Assembly: GCF_001583495.1 (NCBI RefSeq) | Contig: NZ_LQAQ01000014.1 | Location: 87,847 to 151,846 of the forward strand | Length of the DNA: 64,000 bases | Direction: 5' to 3' | Source of the DNA: Flammeovirga sp. SJP92 | GTDB lineage: Bacteria; Bacteroidota; Bacteroidia; Cytophagales; Flammeovirgaceae | Shown here: piece after piece, positions 27,440 through 36,988 of the stretch | Layout: every line of letters begins with the position of its first letter | How positions within the stretch are numbered: the stretch's first letter is position 1 | The notes under the pieces: generated by a model | What the model was told of the DNA's origin: nothing | The model's input: only the letters and a program-made list of their open reading frames with translations | Databases searched by the model: none | Program-made: the position numbers and the translations under genes

Positions 27440-29272
27440 ATGGAGAAAAATAACGCTGACATTCTCTTAGAAGTAAAAGACTTATCTATTTCATTCGATA
27501 ATGAAGAAAGAGGTAGTTCTACGGCTGTGCATAGTATTAACTTTGCACTTGAAACAGGAGAGACGTTGGGTATTGTTGGTGAATCAGGTTCAGGAAAATC
27601 AGTTACTGCCCTGTCTTTACTCCAATTATTGTCAGATAATGCATCTATAAACTCTGGAGAAATCCTTTTCAAAAGTAAGGACAAAGGTATAATCAACCTT
27701 CTAGCACTCAGCGGAAATGAAATCAGAGATATCAGAGGAAGTGAAATCGGTATGATTTTTCAAGATCCTATGAGCTCGCTAAACCCTGTTCTTACTTGTG
27801 GTTATCAACTTATTGAAACCATTAAAATACACGAAAAGAAGATTACAAATGCAGCGGCTAGAAAAAAAGCACTTCAAGCTTTTGAATTAGCACAGCTCAA
27901 AAATCCGAAAAAGGTATTTCATAGTTATCCTCATCAGTTATCTGGGGGACAAAAACAAAGGGTGTTAATCAGTATTGCGTTAGCTTGCAACCCAAGTCTT
28001 CTAATTGCTGATGAACCCACCACTGCATTAGATGTTACTTCTCAAAAAGGAATACTAGATCTTTTCTATCAATTTAAAGAAACTAGAAATACTGCTTGCA
28101 TGTTCATTTCACATGACTTATCCACTGTTGCTCAAATGGCCGATAAGATCATTGTAATGCGTAAAGGAATTATTGTTGAATACGGAACTGTTTTCGATGT
28201 ATTTAACAACCCACAACACCCTTATACTAAGGGACTTTTAGCATGTAGACCTAGAATTGACATTACACTTAAAAGATTACCCACTTTAGAGGACTTTTTA
28301 GAAGATGTTTCAAAAACAGGAAAATCAAAGGCTAAATTCATGTCTGTAGGACAAGCTTTAATCTTAAATGCACAAGATGAAAGTAAAGTCATAGAGAAAC
28401 AAAAGAAAATCCTTGATAAGCCCCCTGTATTAGAAGTAAAAAACCTGACAGCAGCCTTCCCTATCAAGAAAAACTTATGGGGAAAAGAAATTAAAACTTT
28501 CACTGCTGTTGATGATATAAGCTTTCAAGTTAATGAAGGCGAAACACTAGGCCTTGTAGGCCGATCTGGTTGTGGTAAAACAACGCTTGGCCGTTGTATT
28601 CTAAGACTCATTGAACCTAGGGATGGACATGTTTATTTTGAGGGAAAAGATTTGGCAACGATCCCTAAAAAAGAAATGAACAATTTGAGAAGAGATATTC
28701 AAATCATCTTCCAAAATCCTTATACCTCTTTAAATCCAAGGACCACCGTCGGGCAATCTATTATAGAACCAATGAAAGTTCATAATATTCTTTCAGATGA
28801 CAAAGCTAGAAAGAAGGAAGCAATCCGACTATTGGAGACTGTAGGACTAAGCAGTTCTTACCTGAATCGTTATCCACATGAGTTTTCTGGAGGGCAGAGA
28901 CAACGTATTTGTATTGCTAGAGCATTAGCTACAAAACCAAAATTTATCATTTGTGACGAGTCTGTTTCCGCACTGGATGTTTCTGTTCAAGCTATGGTCT
29001 TGAACCTTCTTTGTGACCTGAAAGAGAAATTCAATCTAACATATATTTTCATATCACATGATTTGGCTGTGGTGAAATTTATTGCAGATCGAATCCTTGT
29101 CATGGAAAAAGGGAAACTTCAGGAATGGGACCTCGCCAATGAAGTTTACACGAACCCTAAGGCTGAAGCAACAAAGAAATTAATCAAAGCCATTCCAACG
29201 GCTGATTTTAATAAGATAAAACAAAATATTCTTAGAAATAGAATTGAAAAAGAAAAAGGGACTTCTGAATAA
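27440..29272 (+). CDS. Fused ABC-transporter ATPase, dipeptide/oligopeptide type (DppDF/YejF-like)
   Basis: 610-residue cytosolic protein with two complete ABC domains. Domain 1 has Walker A GESGSGKS (about 49), the signature LSGGQKQR (about 173) and ADEPTTALD. Domain 2 has GRSGCGKTT (about 375), FSGGQRQR (about 482) and CDESVSALD. The oligopeptide-type C-terminal extensions ([21 protein letters not shown]) are visible after each domain. This is the fused ATPase of peptide, microcin C or glutathione importers, but no permease or binding protein lies in this window, so the transporter must be completed elsewhere. ATG at 27440. A terminator hairpin overlaps its stop. Confidence 0.92.
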   Translation: MEKNNADILLEVKDLSISFDNEERGSSTAVHSINFALETGETLGIVGESGSGKSVTALSLLQLLSDNASINSGEILFKSKDKGIINLLALSGNEIRDIRGSEIGMIFQDPMSSLNPVLTCGYQLIETIKIHEKKITNAAARKKALQAFELAQLKNPKKVFHSYPHQLSGGQKQRVLISIALACNPSLLIADEPTTALDVTSQKGILDLFYQFKETRNTACMFISHDLSTVAQMADKIIVMRKGIIVEYGTVFDVFNNPQHPYTKGLLACRPRIDITLKRLPTLEDFLEDVSKTGKSKAKFMSVGQALILNAQDESKVIEKQKKILDKPPVLEVKNLTAAFPIKKNLWGKEIKTFTAVDDISFQVNEGETLGLVGRSGCGKTTLGRCILRLIEPRDGHVYFEGKDLATIPKKEMNNLRRDIQIIFQNPYTSLNPRTTVGQSIIEPMKVHNILSDDKARKKEAIRLLETVGLSSSYLNRYPHEFSGGQRQRICIARALATKPKFIICDESVSALDVSVQAMVLNLLCDLKEKFNLTYIFISHDLAVVKFIADRILVMEKGKLQEWDLANEVYTNPKAEATKKLIKAIPTADFNKIKQNILRNRIEKEKGTSE

Positions 29273-29286
29273 GAATTCCCTTTTTT
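29253..29286. terminator. Terminator overlapping the ABC ATPase stop
   Basis: Stem AAAAAGGGA with TCCCTTTTT, partly extended by TTCT/AGAA inside the loop, followed by a run of T. The left arm is inside the last codons of the ABC gene, and the right arm lies just before the stop of the convergent hydrolase gene. Confidence 0.7.
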
Positions 29287-29292
29287 CGTGTA

Positions 29293-30111
29293 TTATTTCT
29301 TACAAAAAGCTCTTATCACATCATTATATTCTTCTGGCAACTCATAATAAGGCGAATGGGCTGTTCCTTCGAAAACTTTCAATTCAGACTTGACTACCAA
29401 CTGATGTAATTCCTTAATCCATTCAGGAGGGAATGTAATATCTTCAGATCCTGTACAAAAAAGCATTGGCACTTTTTTATTCAATTCATTGACTTCATCT
29501 ACTGTAAAAAAAGTCTCTCTAATTATTCTACGCATGTCTGAAGGAGCCGGAGGGCACATTGATCCAATTTGTAAATACAAATAAGCTATCTCGGGCTTTT
29601 TTTCGTAAAACTGATCTGCCAAACCGAAATGTTTTCCAAGTGGCAAACTGGACAAAGGTGGTCTTGGAGCAGGTATTTCATAAAAGTGTTTGATACTTTC
29701 TTGATAAATCCCTGCCAAAGAATTACTGAACACAATAGACAAAGCCCTTTTAGGATAATTCATAGCAAAATCTAGCATGCACCACCCTCCCATTGACTGC
29801 CCTAACAAATGGGCTTTTTCTACTCCCAAATGATCTAATATAGCTTTCATATCTTCGGCTGCAGTATGTGGAGAGTGTTTAAGATGAACGTTAGTGGAAT
29901 TTCCAAAGCCACGCTGATCAAAAGTTATCACTCTATATTCCTTAGCCAATAAAGGCACTTGTTGAAAAAAAATAGCATGACTGCCCCCTAAACCATGTCC
30001 TAACACAATGGCTGTTCCTTCTCCAACACTTTCATAGTAGATTTTTTCTCCTTCTCTTTCAATATAACCCTGCCCTGTTTTCTTAGGTCGGTTAGCAAAA
30101 AGCTCCTCCAT
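29293..30111 (-). CDS. Alpha/beta-hydrolase
   Basis: 272-residue cytosolic serine hydrolase of the alpha/beta fold. Oxyanion and substrate strands include GHGLGGSHAIF. The nucleophile elbow is GQSMGGW. The acid is in CTGSEDITFPPEW and the catalytic His in EGTAHSPYYE, so the triad is complete. This pattern suits esterases, epoxide hydrolase-like and haloperoxidase-like enzymes; the substrate cannot be predicted. It is convergent with the ABC gene and divergent from the operon at 30315. Confidence 0.88.
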   Translation of the reverse strand: MEELFANRPKKTGQGYIEREGEKIYYESVGEGTAIVLGHGLGGSHAIFFQQVPLLAKEYRVITFDQRGFGNSTNVHLKHSPHTAAEDMKAILDHLGVEKAHLLGQSMGGWCMLDFAMNYPKRALSIVFSNSLAGIYQESIKHFYEIPAPRPPLSSLPLGKHFGLADQFYEKKPEIAYLYLQIGSMCPPAPSDMRRIIRETFFTVDEVNELNKKVPMLFCTGSEDITFPPEWIKELHQLVVKSELKVFEGTAHSPYYELPEEYNDVIRAFCKK

Positions 30112-30314
30112 AAAATTATTAAATCAGCTGATTAAAAATAACGTAAATAACTGATTATCAATTTCTTTAAGATCTGTCAATTTTAAAAACTCTTAATTGA
30201 ACTATTTATTGATTTTATTTAATGATAACCATAATCTAAACTTCAAATTATCAACTAATCGTTATGCCTTATTAAATTATATGTAATGACTCATTATTCA
30301 GTCTTTTTCTCACT

Positions 30315-31364
30315 ATGAACAACTGTATTCTACCTTTAGCTGTAACAAGCTTTCTTTTTCTTATGCTCATTTCTTGTCAATACAAACCTGAAACGCCTCC
30401 CGATTATGTAGTTTCAGATGGCACAGAACTCAATACTTTCATTAAAGTAAACCTTGACAATGCCAATTCATCAAGAACCACCACATTTTTTACTTCTATT
30501 GATTTAGAGGATGATACGACACTTCCTCAAATTACTTCAATGACATTGGTTGTTCATGGGTTAAGTTATGACTATCAAGGAGATTTTCAATCTATTTACA
30601 ATAGTGTATATGATGTTGGAGGAATTAGTTCAACATTAATTGTTGCTCCTTTTTTTAGCAATAATGGTGCAGATAATGCTATTTTCTGGAATGGAGCAAT
30701 TTGGAGAATTGGGGCTAATTCTGAAGATGGTCAAAGCTCTTTTCTTCTTTTAGAAAAATTCCTAACTAATTATGTATTTACTGAAAAACTTCCCAACTTA
30801 AAAAATATCATTTTTATTGGTCACTCCGCCGGTGGGCAATTTACACAACGATACGCTGCTCTCAACAACCTTGAACAGCAATACGAAAATTATACATTTA
30901 AATACATAGTAAGTGATCCCTCTTCGTATTTATATATCAATCACAAAAGATTTTCGGACAACGCTAATCAATATGTTATTCCTACAGACTGCGAAGGATA
31001 CAATGATTACTACTATGGATTAACTGCCATCTCCTCATTTACAGATTATAGAGATGATCTTGATTCCTCTACAATTGTCTCTCAAAATATAAACCGTCTA
31101 GTAACATATGCTACAGGTACAGAAGACCTTGATAATTCTGATAATAGCTGTCAGGCCAACTGGGAAGGAGGTGGATCCGATATAACAAGTACAAGTCAAA
31201 ACTCCAGGCATAAAAGAGCTTTGTATATGCAGATGTTTTATGACTCGTTATATACTGATGAGCACAGACATCAACTATTCCAAGTTCAAGGTATAGATCA
31301 TAATGGAGCAGGAATTTACAGGTCTATTGAATTTATGAATTGGTTAAAAGTCAACTTAAATTAG
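30315..31364 (+). CDS. Lipoprotein with alpha/beta-hydrolase-like GHSAGG motif
   Basis: 349 residues with a lipoprotein signal (lipobox LISC, about Cys21), so anchored at the outer membrane or inner leaflet facing the periplasm. The mature part has TLVVHGLSYD and IFIGHSAGGQFTQRYA, the nucleophile elbow of an alpha/beta-hydrolase. A His near the end (VQGIDHNGAG) can complete the triad. Family beyond that is not recognised. It is the first gene of a tightly packed run ending at 39013, with 29 bases to the carrier gene. It could act on an extracellular ester before the transport steps. Start: ATG at 30315. Confidence 0.75.
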   Translation: MNNCILPLAVTSFLFLMLISCQYKPETPPDYVVSDGTELNTFIKVNLDNANSSRTTTFFTSIDLEDDTTLPQITSMTLVVHGLSYDYQGDFQSIYNSVYDVGGISSTLIVAPFFSNNGADNAIFWNGAIWRIGANSEDGQSSFLLLEKFLTNYVFTEKLPNLKNIIFIGHSAGGQFTQRYAALNNLEQQYENYTFKYIVSDPSSYLYINHKRFSDNANQYVIPTDCEGYNDYYYGLTAISSFTDYRDDLDSSTIVSQNINRLVTYATGTEDLDNSDNSCQANWEGGGSDITSTSQNSRHKRALYMQMFYDSLYTDEHRHQLFQVQGIDHNGAGIYRSIEFMNWLKVNLN

Positions 31365-31393
31365 TGCATTGCAACCACCCAAAAACAAATTAA

Positions 31394-32764
31394 ATGACAA
31401 TTTTAAGCGTGGTCATTACTATAGTAATGATCGGAATTGTAGCCTACCTACTTACTAAGAAATATAATCCTCAAGCCGTCCTTCTTTTTAGTGGTTTGAT
31501 TATGATGGCAGTTGCCCTGTTGATGGGCTATGACCTTCCTGAAATGAAGAAAAGTACAGGTTTAGGTGCATTTGATCTATTTGCTATGATTACTGAAACC
31601 TTATCGGACAAGGGTTCCAAAGTAGGTCTGATGATTATGACAATTGGTGGATTTGTAGCTTATATGAGGCATATTGGAGCAAGTGACGCATTAGTTTACG
31701 TGAGTACAAAACCACTAACCTATTTAAGAAAAACTCCTTATCTAGCTGCATCTTGCGTTATTCCAATCGGGCAATTTTTATTTATGTCTACACCTTCAGC
31801 AACAGGGCTAGGACTTCTACTAATGGCGTCCATTTTTCCTGTGCTGACAAAATTAGGCATCAGTAAAGTATCTGTTGTATCAGTAATCACTGCTTGTACT
31901 GTGTTTGATCTCGGGCCTGCATCTGCCAACACTGCACAAGCATCTCATCAAGTAGAACTTGAAGCTGTAGATTATTTCCTACACCATCAATTACCGCTTA
32001 CTATTCCTTTAACGATAGTTTTAATGATTGTTTACTTTTTTGTCAATAAATATTATGATAAAAAAGAAGGACACTTCGATAAAGAAAAACAGGAAGATGG
32101 CGAATCATTCAAAGTTACAGCTCCATTATACTATGCATTGCTTCCTGTAATGCCCTTACTTTTATTAATGATATTCTCTCCTACTTTTGATCTCTTTGAA
32201 CCTCCCGTCACATTGGATACTACCACCGCCATGTTAGCTTGTACTCTCCTAGGAATGGTACTGGAATTAATTAGAAAAAGAGATTTAAAAGATATGATGA
32301 GTTCCATGAAAATCTTCTGGGAGGGCATGGGGCGTGTCTTTGCAAGTGTAGTCACACTCATTGTATGTGCACAAATGTTTTCTAAAGGGCTAATTTCTTT
32401 AGGCTTTATTGATCATTTAGTGGACGCCTCACAAGGTGCCGGTTTTGGTTTTGAAGGGGTCTCTATCTTAATGACAACCTTAATTTTTCTAGCCTCCATG
32501 CTTATGGGGAGTGGAAATGATTCTTTTTTCTCTTTTGGTCCTTTAGTACCACATATTGCCGCCCAATTAGGAGGGAATAAAATAGGTATGATCTTATCCA
32601 TGCAACTTGCCTCAAGTATGGGAAGAGCCACTTCTCCAATTGCCGGGGTAATCATCGCTACATCAGAACTGGCAGGAATATCATCCTTCGATCTCGCAAA
32701 AAGAAATCTCATCCCTCTTACAGTAGGATTGATTTCAATGTTCATTCTTAAATCAGTCTTCTAA
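31394..32764 (+). CDS. DcuC-family C4-dicarboxylate-type carrier
   Basis: 456-residue polytopic inner-membrane protein with about 12 hydrophobic helices. It resembles the DcuC anion/dicarboxylate carriers: NPQAVLLFSGLIMM in the N-terminus, the TPSATGLGLLLMA and CTVFDLGPASANTAQAS segments, and SGNDSFFSFGPLVPHIAAQLG in the C-terminal half, matching the Gly/Ser-rich hairpins of the ion-transporter superfamily. The length is typical. Substrate could be a dicarboxylate or acidic amino acid; family placement is good, specificity is inferred. The stop is directly followed by the ATG of the porin gene, so they are translationally coupled. Confidence 0.85.
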   Translation: MTILSVVITIVMIGIVAYLLTKKYNPQAVLLFSGLIMMAVALLMGYDLPEMKKSTGLGAFDLFAMITETLSDKGSKVGLMIMTIGGFVAYMRHIGASDALVYVSTKPLTYLRKTPYLAASCVIPIGQFLFMSTPSATGLGLLLMASIFPVLTKLGISKVSVVSVITACTVFDLGPASANTAQASHQVELEAVDYFLHHQLPLTIPLTIVLMIVYFFVNKYYDKKEGHFDKEKQEDGESFKVTAPLYYALLPVMPLLLLMIFSPTFDLFEPPVTLDTTTAMLACTLLGMVLELIRKRDLKDMMSSMKIFWEGMGRVFASVVTLIVCAQMFSKGLISLGFIDHLVDASQGAGFGFEGVSILMTTLIFLASMLMGSGNDSFFSFGPLVPHIAAQLGGNKIGMILSMQLASSMGRATSPIAGVIIATSELAGISSFDLAKRNLIPLTVGLISMFILKSVF

Positions 32765-34099
32765 ATGAGAAAGACATTTAAAATTATATTAAGTGCATTC
32801 ATATTGAGTTTTTCAGCAATTACGCTGGAAGCTCAAGAATCCTCCTCACCACCTTTTTATATTCAAGATTATGAATTGGGAAAAGGGATTCGGTTTCATG
32901 GTCCCAATGGTGGCTATTTTATGAAAATCCGAAGTTATGTTCAATCTACAATAGAAATAAGAACTACAGATAACTGGGATGAAGTCGAATCTCGTTTCCG
33001 TATTCGCAGAGCTCGGTTTGACATTGAAGGAAAATCAGCCAAAGAGAAATTCAGCTACCGTATCAGAGTTGATTTCGCCATTCCTAATAATGCAGATGGT
33101 GAAGATCTCTACTCTGGAACTTTACTAGATGCTTTTGTGACGTATAAACCTCACAAGAATTGGAAAATCACTTTCGGTCAACGCTCTACTATGACGGACA
33201 ATAAAGAAATGAGGATCTCTTCCGATGCTATGCAATTTGTAGAACGTTCTAGAGTCACTTCTGCTTTTGCTGCAGTAAGAGATTTTGGTCTTTTTGTAGA
33301 AGGAAAACAGCGAGTAGGCAGTTGGTTTGTGAAACCAGGTTTTACTGTTTCTGCTGGTGACGGCCAAAATGCTTTTAGAAACAGAGGAGGTTTAAAATAT
33401 GGTGGGCGGATTGACTTTCTTCCTTTTGGGCTTTTCAGAGGAATGGGAGAATTTTCTGAAGTTGATCATGCACGGCAACTTACGCCCAAACTCATTTTTG
33501 GTGCTGCATATAGTTATAACGTAGGAATAAGCAGCAGAAGAGGCAGGAAAAGTGGTGATATCATTTACTTAGGAAGTGATGAAGTGACGGAAACTTTACC
33601 TGATTACGGAAAATTAGTTAGCGATTTCATGTTCAAGTATCAAGGATGGACCGTCCTCGGTGAATTTACGTGGGCTTATTCTAGGGTTTACTCTCCTGAG
33701 ATCTTTTACCGTGTTAGAAACAACGGAACAACAGCTAATCTTAGATCAGACGATGGGTTAAATAATGCCACTATTGTGGATTACATCTCTGCAAGAATGA
33801 TGGTAGGCAGAGGTTATAATATCCAAGCAGGTTACCTCTTTAAACAAGGTTTTTCCGTAGATGGCAGGTTTACTTATTTAGACCCAGATAGTAATTCATT
33901 CCTCAATAATGAACAATTCTACAACAGAGATAAATACTACACTTTAGCTTTTTCAAGATACTTGATGAAAGACGCCGCCAAATTTCAAGTATCGATGACC
34001 TACGTGAATGCCCTGCCAGGTTCGAAAAGAAGTGATGGCGAAGTAATGGACGCAAACGCTGAACTTTTAGGCAGGCTAATGTTTCAAGTTTCCTTTTAA
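32765..34099 (+). CDS. OprO/OprP-type outer-membrane porin
   Basis: 444-residue outer-membrane beta-barrel protein with a signal peptide ending LEAQ. The region RFRIRRARFDIEGKSAKEKF and the following amphipathic strands match the phosphate-selective porin O/P family. The sequence ends with a terminal beta-strand closing on Phe (LFQVSF-like end). This family forms trimeric anion-selective pores for small polyanions in proteobacteria and is widely present in Bacteroidota without known substrate. ATG is directly next to the carrier stop. A similar protein follows at 35675, so the operon has two porins. Confidence 0.87.
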   Translation: MRKTFKIILSAFILSFSAITLEAQESSSPPFYIQDYELGKGIRFHGPNGGYFMKIRSYVQSTIEIRTTDNWDEVESRFRIRRARFDIEGKSAKEKFSYRIRVDFAIPNNADGEDLYSGTLLDAFVTYKPHKNWKITFGQRSTMTDNKEMRISSDAMQFVERSRVTSAFAAVRDFGLFVEGKQRVGSWFVKPGFTVSAGDGQNAFRNRGGLKYGGRIDFLPFGLFRGMGEFSEVDHARQLTPKLIFGAAYSYNVGISSRRGRKSGDIIYLGSDEVTETLPDYGKLVSDFMFKYQGWTVLGEFTWAYSRVYSPEIFYRVRNNGTTANLRSDDGLNNATIVDYISARMMVGRGYNIQAGYLFKQGFSVDGRFTYLDPDSNSFLNNEQFYNRDKYYTLAFSRYLMKDAAKFQVSMTYVNALPGSKRSDGEVMDANAELLGRLMFQVSF

Positions 34100-34110
34100 T
34101 ACTACAGTAC

Positions 34111-35664
34111 ATGAAAAAGACAATAGCATATATTCTCATAAGCCTCATGACTGTTTACCAGGTTCTTGGACAGTCTAGAAAAATGGAAGAAAAGTTCTTT
34201 CCTGAACCTAATATAGATATTCCTACTCCTGCATTTCAAAAGGCTGAATGGAAAGGGTTTACAAAATACAAAGAGATGGTGGCATATGTCACAAACCTTT
34301 CCAAAGAAGTTGACTATATAGTAGTGGACCAAATTGGCGAAAGTCAGAAAGGAAAGGAAATCATTAGAATTAGAATCAACAAACCTTCTGATCAAGACAA
34401 AATAAAAGTATGGTTGCAGGGAGGGTTACATGGCAATGAACCCGCCAGTACTGAAGGCGTGCTATATATCCTTTATACTTTAATCAATGACTCAAAATAC
34501 AATATACTTTTAGACAGATTGGATATTACAATTCTTCCTATGGCAAATGCTGATGGCTATAATGTCCAAAACCGGTTTTCTGCCAATGGTATTGATCTAA
34601 ATAGAGATTTTATCAAATTGGCAACCCCAGAAACCAATGCCATTCGCAAAGCCTTTTCTGAATTTTCACCTCAAATAGCTATCGATTTTCATGAATACAA
34701 CCCTTATCGAGCTCATTTTAATTACTTTGGAGAAAAAGGGATCACAACCTATTATGACGCTTTCTTTTTGTACTCTAACAACCTTAATGTCAATTCAGTT
34801 ATTCGAAAAACTACAAAAGATTTATTGGTAGCTAATGCCAAAAAAGCATTACAAGAGAATGGACGTAACGTTTCTGATTATTCAAGTACTAAGATGCTCA
34901 AGGGGCATATTCATTTCAATCAAGGTGGCTCTAGTCCAAGGTCTACCTCTACCAATTTCGCTTTAAATAATTGTTTGTCTGTGTTGATGGAAATTAGAGG
35001 TGTCAACTTGAAAAGAATATCTTTCAAAAGACGAGTACAAACTACTTTCATTGCAGGAATGTCTTATTTAAATACGGCTTATAAAAATGGAGACAAAATC
35101 AGAGAGGCTATCAAGAAAGCCAATACTCTGACTGCCAGATTAAGTGAGAGTGTAGTAATTAAGCAAGAAAAAACAACGATAAAAACTGATTATACTTGTA
35201 TCGATCTCGCTACAGAAGAAAAGAAAACAATTGAAGTCATCATGACAGATGGGCTTCAAATGAAAGCCAAAAAGACAAGAGAAAGACCTTTTGCTTACAT
35301 ACTTCTTCCGGAAGAAGAAAAAGCGGCTCAAAAACTTGAAATATTAGGTTGCAAAGTAGAGCAACTTCCTTCTGATAAAACAATTCAAGTAGAAGCCTAT
35401 CAAGTGCAGAAAAATGCTGTTTCTATTGTAAAATGGGAAAATATTTACCTCAGAAGACTAAAAACGGAAGTCACCAAAACCAGTAAACAATTCCCTAAAG
35501 GTTCTTACATCGTCTACCTATCACAAGAACACGCCAATGTGGTCCCTCCTGCCTTGGAACCCGAAAATGACAATTCGTTTTTCACTTTCAGAGTCATTGA
35601 TGGAACATTTGATGTAGGAAGTGAGCTCCCCGTTTATAGATATATGATAAAGCAAAAAATATAG
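34111..35664 (+). CDS. M14-family zinc carboxypeptidase, exported
   Basis: 517 residues with a signal peptide (MKKTIAYILISLMTVYQVLG). The M14 zinc ligands are in GGLHGNEPASTE (H107, E110) and IDFHEYNPY (H194). The substrate-binding NR pair is in GIDLNRDF (N164, R165), and the catalytic Glu is in MEIRGVN. All M14 essentials are therefore present. A C-terminal extension of about 200 residues beyond the usual domain is of unknown fold. It would release C-terminal amino acids or trim peptides in the periplasm. Being inside the porin/DcuC operon, it may feed the carrier with acidic amino acids; that link is inference. Confidence 0.9.
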   Translation: MKKTIAYILISLMTVYQVLGQSRKMEEKFFPEPNIDIPTPAFQKAEWKGFTKYKEMVAYVTNLSKEVDYIVVDQIGESQKGKEIIRIRINKPSDQDKIKVWLQGGLHGNEPASTEGVLYILYTLINDSKYNILLDRLDITILPMANADGYNVQNRFSANGIDLNRDFIKLATPETNAIRKAFSEFSPQIAIDFHEYNPYRAHFNYFGEKGITTYYDAFFLYSNNLNVNSVIRKTTKDLLVANAKKALQENGRNVSDYSSTKMLKGHIHFNQGGSSPRSTSTNFALNNCLSVLMEIRGVNLKRISFKRRVQTTFIAGMSYLNTAYKNGDKIREAIKKANTLTARLSESVVIKQEKTTIKTDYTCIDLATEEKKTIEVIMTDGLQMKAKKTRERPFAYILLPEEEKAAQKLEILGCKVEQLPSDKTIQVEAYQVQKNAVSIVKWENIYLRRLKTEVTKTSKQFPKGSYIVYLSQEHANVVPPALEPENDNSFFTFRVIDGTFDVGSELPVYRYMIKQKI

Positions 35665-35674
35665 AAAGACAACA

Positions 35675-36976
35675 ATGAAAAAAATAAAACACAAAATAGT
35701 TTTCCTAGCACTGATAGGGTTGTTGCCAACCTTGTTATTTGCTCAAGATATTGATGATGATCAAACCAATGATGTTGATTTATTAGAAAATACCAATACT
35801 TCACATTTTGAACTAGGTAATGGACTCAATCTGAATATGAATCAAGGAGATTATTCCTTTAAAATCAGCGGCATGTTAAGACCATCTTATGGTCATGAAA
35901 ATTTTGATAGAGATACTTCTGCCAATAACTATCTGTATGTAGGTGCTGCCAGAGCTAATTTTGAAGGAATTGCTGTCAAAGAAAAAGTTAGCTTTTTTAT
36001 AGAAGCCGATTTTGTTAATTCTTTTACACTGCTAGAAGCATTTGTTGCCTTTCATATCAACGAGAAAATGAAGTTGTCAGTAGGGCAAAAACTTACTTTT
36101 ACAAATGACAGAGCATATGGTATTAATGAATCTCAATTATCTATGGTAAACAGAAGCCCACTTTCCAATCGTTTCACTACCAATGGCAGGGAGTTTGGAA
36201 TTTTTTATGAGTCTTCTTTTCAATTCGGAGATGTGATCCTCAATCCACTAGTTGCCATTACCTCAGGAGACGGAATGAATTCTTTCGGAGACAATTCTAT
36301 TGATGTTGACAAAGGCGGACTCAAATATGGAGGACGATTAGAAATACTTCCCTTGGGTACTTTCTCTGGAAAAGAGGGACATAGACATGTTGTTGATTTT
36401 CATAGAGAAGAAAAATTGAAACTGGCAGTCAACGGCTCTTTCAGTTACAATGTTGGAGCTTCTGATCAAACTGGCGATGGACATGGTGAATTTGAACTTT
36501 TTGATGCAGATGGCAATGAAAAATTCCCAAATTATGGAAAGTTTTATGTGGACCTTTTACTCAAATATAAAGGTATTTCCTTTTCAGCTGATTTTGTAAA
36601 TAGCTTTGCCTACTCAAGCAAAGACATCTATTCCTCCCAACAAGCTGTTATCCGTTTTACAGGAGAAGAAGTTAGTTCTAGATATGTTTTAGGAACTGCC
36701 TTTAATACTCAACTCGATTATTTATTCACCAATCAATGGGGTATAAATATTCGATATACCACATTGATGCCTGAGTATGAAAACTACGAGCAAAGTATAC
36801 TTCAAAAGGAAGATTGGTATACCCTAGGTATTGGAAAGTATTTCAAAGAAGATGCTTTAAAAATTCAAGCGATGGGTTCATTTGTAGATGGGAAAGACAG
36901 TACCAACCCTACTGATCAATCCAACATTACAAATGACAGGTATGAAGTACATGTGGTCGCTCAAATTATTTTCTAA
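35675..36976 (+). CDS. Second porin of the same operon (OprO/P-like)
   Basis: 433-residue outer-membrane beta-barrel protein with a signal peptide ending FAQ. After a short acidic stretch it shows the same pattern as the upstream porin: GNGLNLNMNQGDYSFKISG, ANFEGIAVKEKVSFFIEADF, and a final strand VHVVAQIIF. It is divergent from the first copy but of similar length and strand order, so it is likely an ancient duplication. The gap from the M14 gene is 10 bases. It may provide a pore for a second form of the substrate. Confidence 0.8.
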   Translation: MKKIKHKIVFLALIGLLPTLLFAQDIDDDQTNDVDLLENTNTSHFELGNGLNLNMNQGDYSFKISGMLRPSYGHENFDRDTSANNYLYVGAARANFEGIAVKEKVSFFIEADFVNSFTLLEAFVAFHINEKMKLSVGQKLTFTNDRAYGINESQLSMVNRSPLSNRFTTNGREFGIFYESSFQFGDVILNPLVAITSGDGMNSFGDNSIDVDKGGLKYGGRLEILPLGTFSGKEGHRHVVDFHREEKLKLAVNGSFSYNVGASDQTGDGHGEFELFDADGNEKFPNYGKFYVDLLLKYKGISFSADFVNSFAYSSKDIYSSQQAVIRFTGEEVSSRYVLGTAFNTQLDYLFTNQWGINIRYTTLMPEYENYEQSILQKEDWYTLGIGKYFKEDALKIQAMGSFVDGKDSTNPTDQSNITNDRYEVHVVAQIIF

Positions 36977-36988
36977 AATTCAAACAAC

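Noticed and set aside
29253..29286. Reading the hairpin at the ABC gene end as a regulatory element of the hydrolase
   Set aside because: It fits a simple shared terminator for two convergent genes.
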